Assembly (NCBI GenBank): GCA_026987085.1 | Contig: JALSNH010000282.1 | Location: 1-6,081 of the forward strand | DNA from: Aquificota bacterium | GTDB taxonomy: Bacteria > Aquificota > Aquificia > Aquificales > QOAS01 | DNA: 6,081 bases | Direction of reading: 5' to 3' | Shown here: positions 5,103-6,081 of the stretch, in pieces | Position numbering within the stretch: the stretch's first letter is position 1 | How the letters are laid out: every line of letters begins with the position of its first letter | Made by a program: the position numbers and the translations under genes | Notes under the pieces: generated by a model | What the model saw: the letters and a program-made list of their open reading frames with translations, nothing else | The model's database searches: none | Told to the model about the DNA's origin: nothing

Positions 5103-5542
5103 TAATTGGAGTTTTTTATTACAAAAATACTATTAACAGGACCTTGAACATAAAATTTTTTTGTTAAGAGGTTGTAAAAGATTTTCCTTCCTTTAATAAT
5201 GCTTTTACTATTTTTTACCATCGCATTTCCTTCAGCAATGATTAAATGTTGAAGTGGCAGGTAAGTAAGTTTATCGCTTATAGCGGTGTAATTTCCACTT
5301 TGAAAAATCACATGGCCCTTTGCTAAAATCTTTTGAATCTTTCCATCTTTAGTAAGAAAGATAGTTAAAAGATTGCAATAAAGTTTTTTATTACTATCCG
5401 TTATTGCGCGAACATTACCTACATAATGAACTACCCTATTATCGCCGGAAATTTTTTCCGCCTTTATGGATATAGTCTCCCCAAAGCATAGGTGAAAAAG
5501 CGTTATTAAACTAATTAGAAACCCCAATAATAGTCGTGCCAT
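5102..5542 (-). CDS. lptA: Periplasmic LPS transport protein LptA (OstA-like)
   Basis: The 146-residue product begins with a signal peptide (MARLLLGFLISLITLFHLCFG, about 21 residues; C19 is not in a lipobox). The mature part is a chain of short beta strands with the repeated gly-asn/hydrophobic pattern of the OstA/LptA jelly-roll: YVGNVRAIT at 40-48, AKGHVIFQSGNYTAISDKLTY at about 74-94, AEGNAMVKN at 103-111, and a closing strand FYVQGPVNSIFV. LptA polymerises or docks between LptC and LptD, forming the periplasmic bridge for lipopolysaccharide. It is slightly shorter than the E. coli protein (185). The assignment is supported by lptC directly upstream, which it overlaps by 32 bp. It ends in TAATG, shared with the surE start. 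No strong Shine-Dalgarno sequence precedes the ATG at 5542. The ATP-binding subunit gene lptB, often the next gene, is absent here. Confidence 0.85.
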   Translation of the reverse strand: MARLLLGFLISLITLFHLCFGETISIKAEKISGDNRVVHYVGNVRAITDSNKKLYCNLLTIFLTKDGKIQKILAKGHVIFQSGNYTAISDKLTYLPLQHLIIAEGNAMVKNSKSIIKGRKIFYNLLTKKFYVQGPVNSIFVIKNSN

Positions 5543-6053
5543 TTTTCAAAATTAGAAATTTACCAGTTTTTGTATCGTAAAGAAATCCCCTACCGCTTAA
5601 GATAATTTTACCTCTCTTTATTACTACTTTATTTGGTCCATAAACTTTGTTCCTATAGAGGTCTATATAGGCTTTATCGGTTATTAATGTTTCTAAAATC
5701 TTTCCTGAATCATTCAATTTCTCTATCACTACATTTTTTACAAGTTCTATTAAATGTTTTGTAGGTACATAAAAAGCTTTTTTTGCTTTAACTTTTAAAA
5801 GTTCTTGAAAATTTTCTGCGTATAAATCCTGAATAGATATAAAACTTTTATCGGAAGCATTTAATTTTTTACCTTTTATGACCCATTGTAAAGTATCCTT
5901 TTTAAAAAAAGAGATTTTAAAATTATAGGCTAACCGCAAATGTTTAATATTTTTCGCTTCTTTTATTAAGAGAATTAAACTTTCTTTGTAAAAAAATTCA
6001 AAAAGAGCAGAAAAAATTAATAGAAATCCAATTATAAGAAAAAATAACCTCAT
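5511..6053 (-). CDS. lptC: LPS export protein LptC
   Basis: The 180-residue product (family about 190) has one N-terminal membrane anchor (residues 3-22, LFFLIIGFLLIFSALFEFF) and a periplasmic beta-rich domain. Recognisable LptC features are the early W in LQWVIKGKKLNA (55-66), KAKKAFYVPTKHLIELVKNVVIEK (89-112), where LptC has 'a..a.y....l.l.g.V.i', a TDKAYIDLYRNKVYGPNKVVI stretch (125-145) matching the 'T..l.yd.....i.g...V.i' repeat, and SGRGFLYDTKTGKFLI near the end. LptC sits in the LptBFG exporter and hands LPS to LptA, encoded immediately downstream with a 32-bp overlap. The ATG at 6053 is chosen because the membrane anchor follows at once; the frame stays open upstream to the window edge, but those residues are not typical of the family. 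No Shine-Dalgarno sequence is visible. Sequence identity to known LptC is low, so the call leans on architecture and context. Confidence 0.8.
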   Translation of the reverse strand: MRLFFLIIGFLLIFSALFEFFYKESLILLIKEAKNIKHLRLAYNFKISFFKKDTLQWVIKGKKLNASDKSFISIQDLYAENFQELLKVKAKKAFYVPTKHLIELVKNVVIEKLNDSGKILETLITDKAYIDLYRNKVYGPNKVVIKRGKIILSGRGFLYDTKTGKFLILKNGTTIIGVSN

Positions 6054-6081
6054 TAAAACAGCAATTATAGAAGAGCTATTC

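Noticed and set aside
6054..6081. 3' end of a gene upstream of lptC on the minus strand
   Set aside because: Stops exist at 6067-6065 and 6078-6076 in two frames, so a kdsC-like or other gene could end here, but 28 bases are too few to identify or call it.

Overview
The window looks like a compact stretch of a low-GC, Gram-negative, thermophilic bacterial chromosome. The proteins are rich in Lys, Glu and Ile, genes abut or overlap on both strands, and the biosynthetic genes are scattered rather than in classical operons: trpD and mraY each stand apart from their usual neighbours. Genes for lipopolysaccharide export and for the MEP isoprenoid pathway are present. An Aquificota-type organism (Desulfurobacteriaceae such as Thermovibrio or Desulfurobacterium) fits best; that is inference from style and protein resemblance, not from a marker gene.

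Left part (1-957). The first 53 bases hold the N-terminus of dxr on the minus strand. A divergent intergenic region (54-268) follows. It contains a GC-rich island whose plus-strand transcript can fold into four small hairpins, one with a GNRA loop, enclosed by a perfect 10-bp long-range stem (129-138 with 252-261). A plausible promoter sits just upstream. This is the best candidate for something undescribed: a small structured RNA or a structured leader. Right after it come a 62-residue single-span membrane protein gene and rpiB, which uses a TTG start.

Middle (942-3053). A minus-strand secreted protein resembling LptE overlaps rpiB tail-to-tail by 11 bp and trpD head-to-head by 14 bp. trpD (plus) converges on a helix-turn-helix regulator (minus) with only 5 bp between the stops.

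Right part (2418-6053). Five minus-strand genes run in one direction, in transcription order lptC, lptA, surE, mraY and the helix-turn-helix regulator. lptC/lptA overlap by 32 bp and lptA/surE share a TAATG, so at least these three look like one transcription unit. surE to mraY (56 bp) and mraY to the regulator (58 bp) are looser, and the second gap has a candidate promoter. The theme is envelope building: LptC and LptA form the inner-membrane and periplasmic part of the LPS bridge, MraY starts the lipid cycle of peptidoglycan synthesis, and the LptE-like protein could act at the outer-membrane end of the same bridge. No mobile element, CRISPR array, tRNA or rRNA gene was seen, and apart from the 215-bp region at 54-268 no gene-free stretch is longer than 58 bp.
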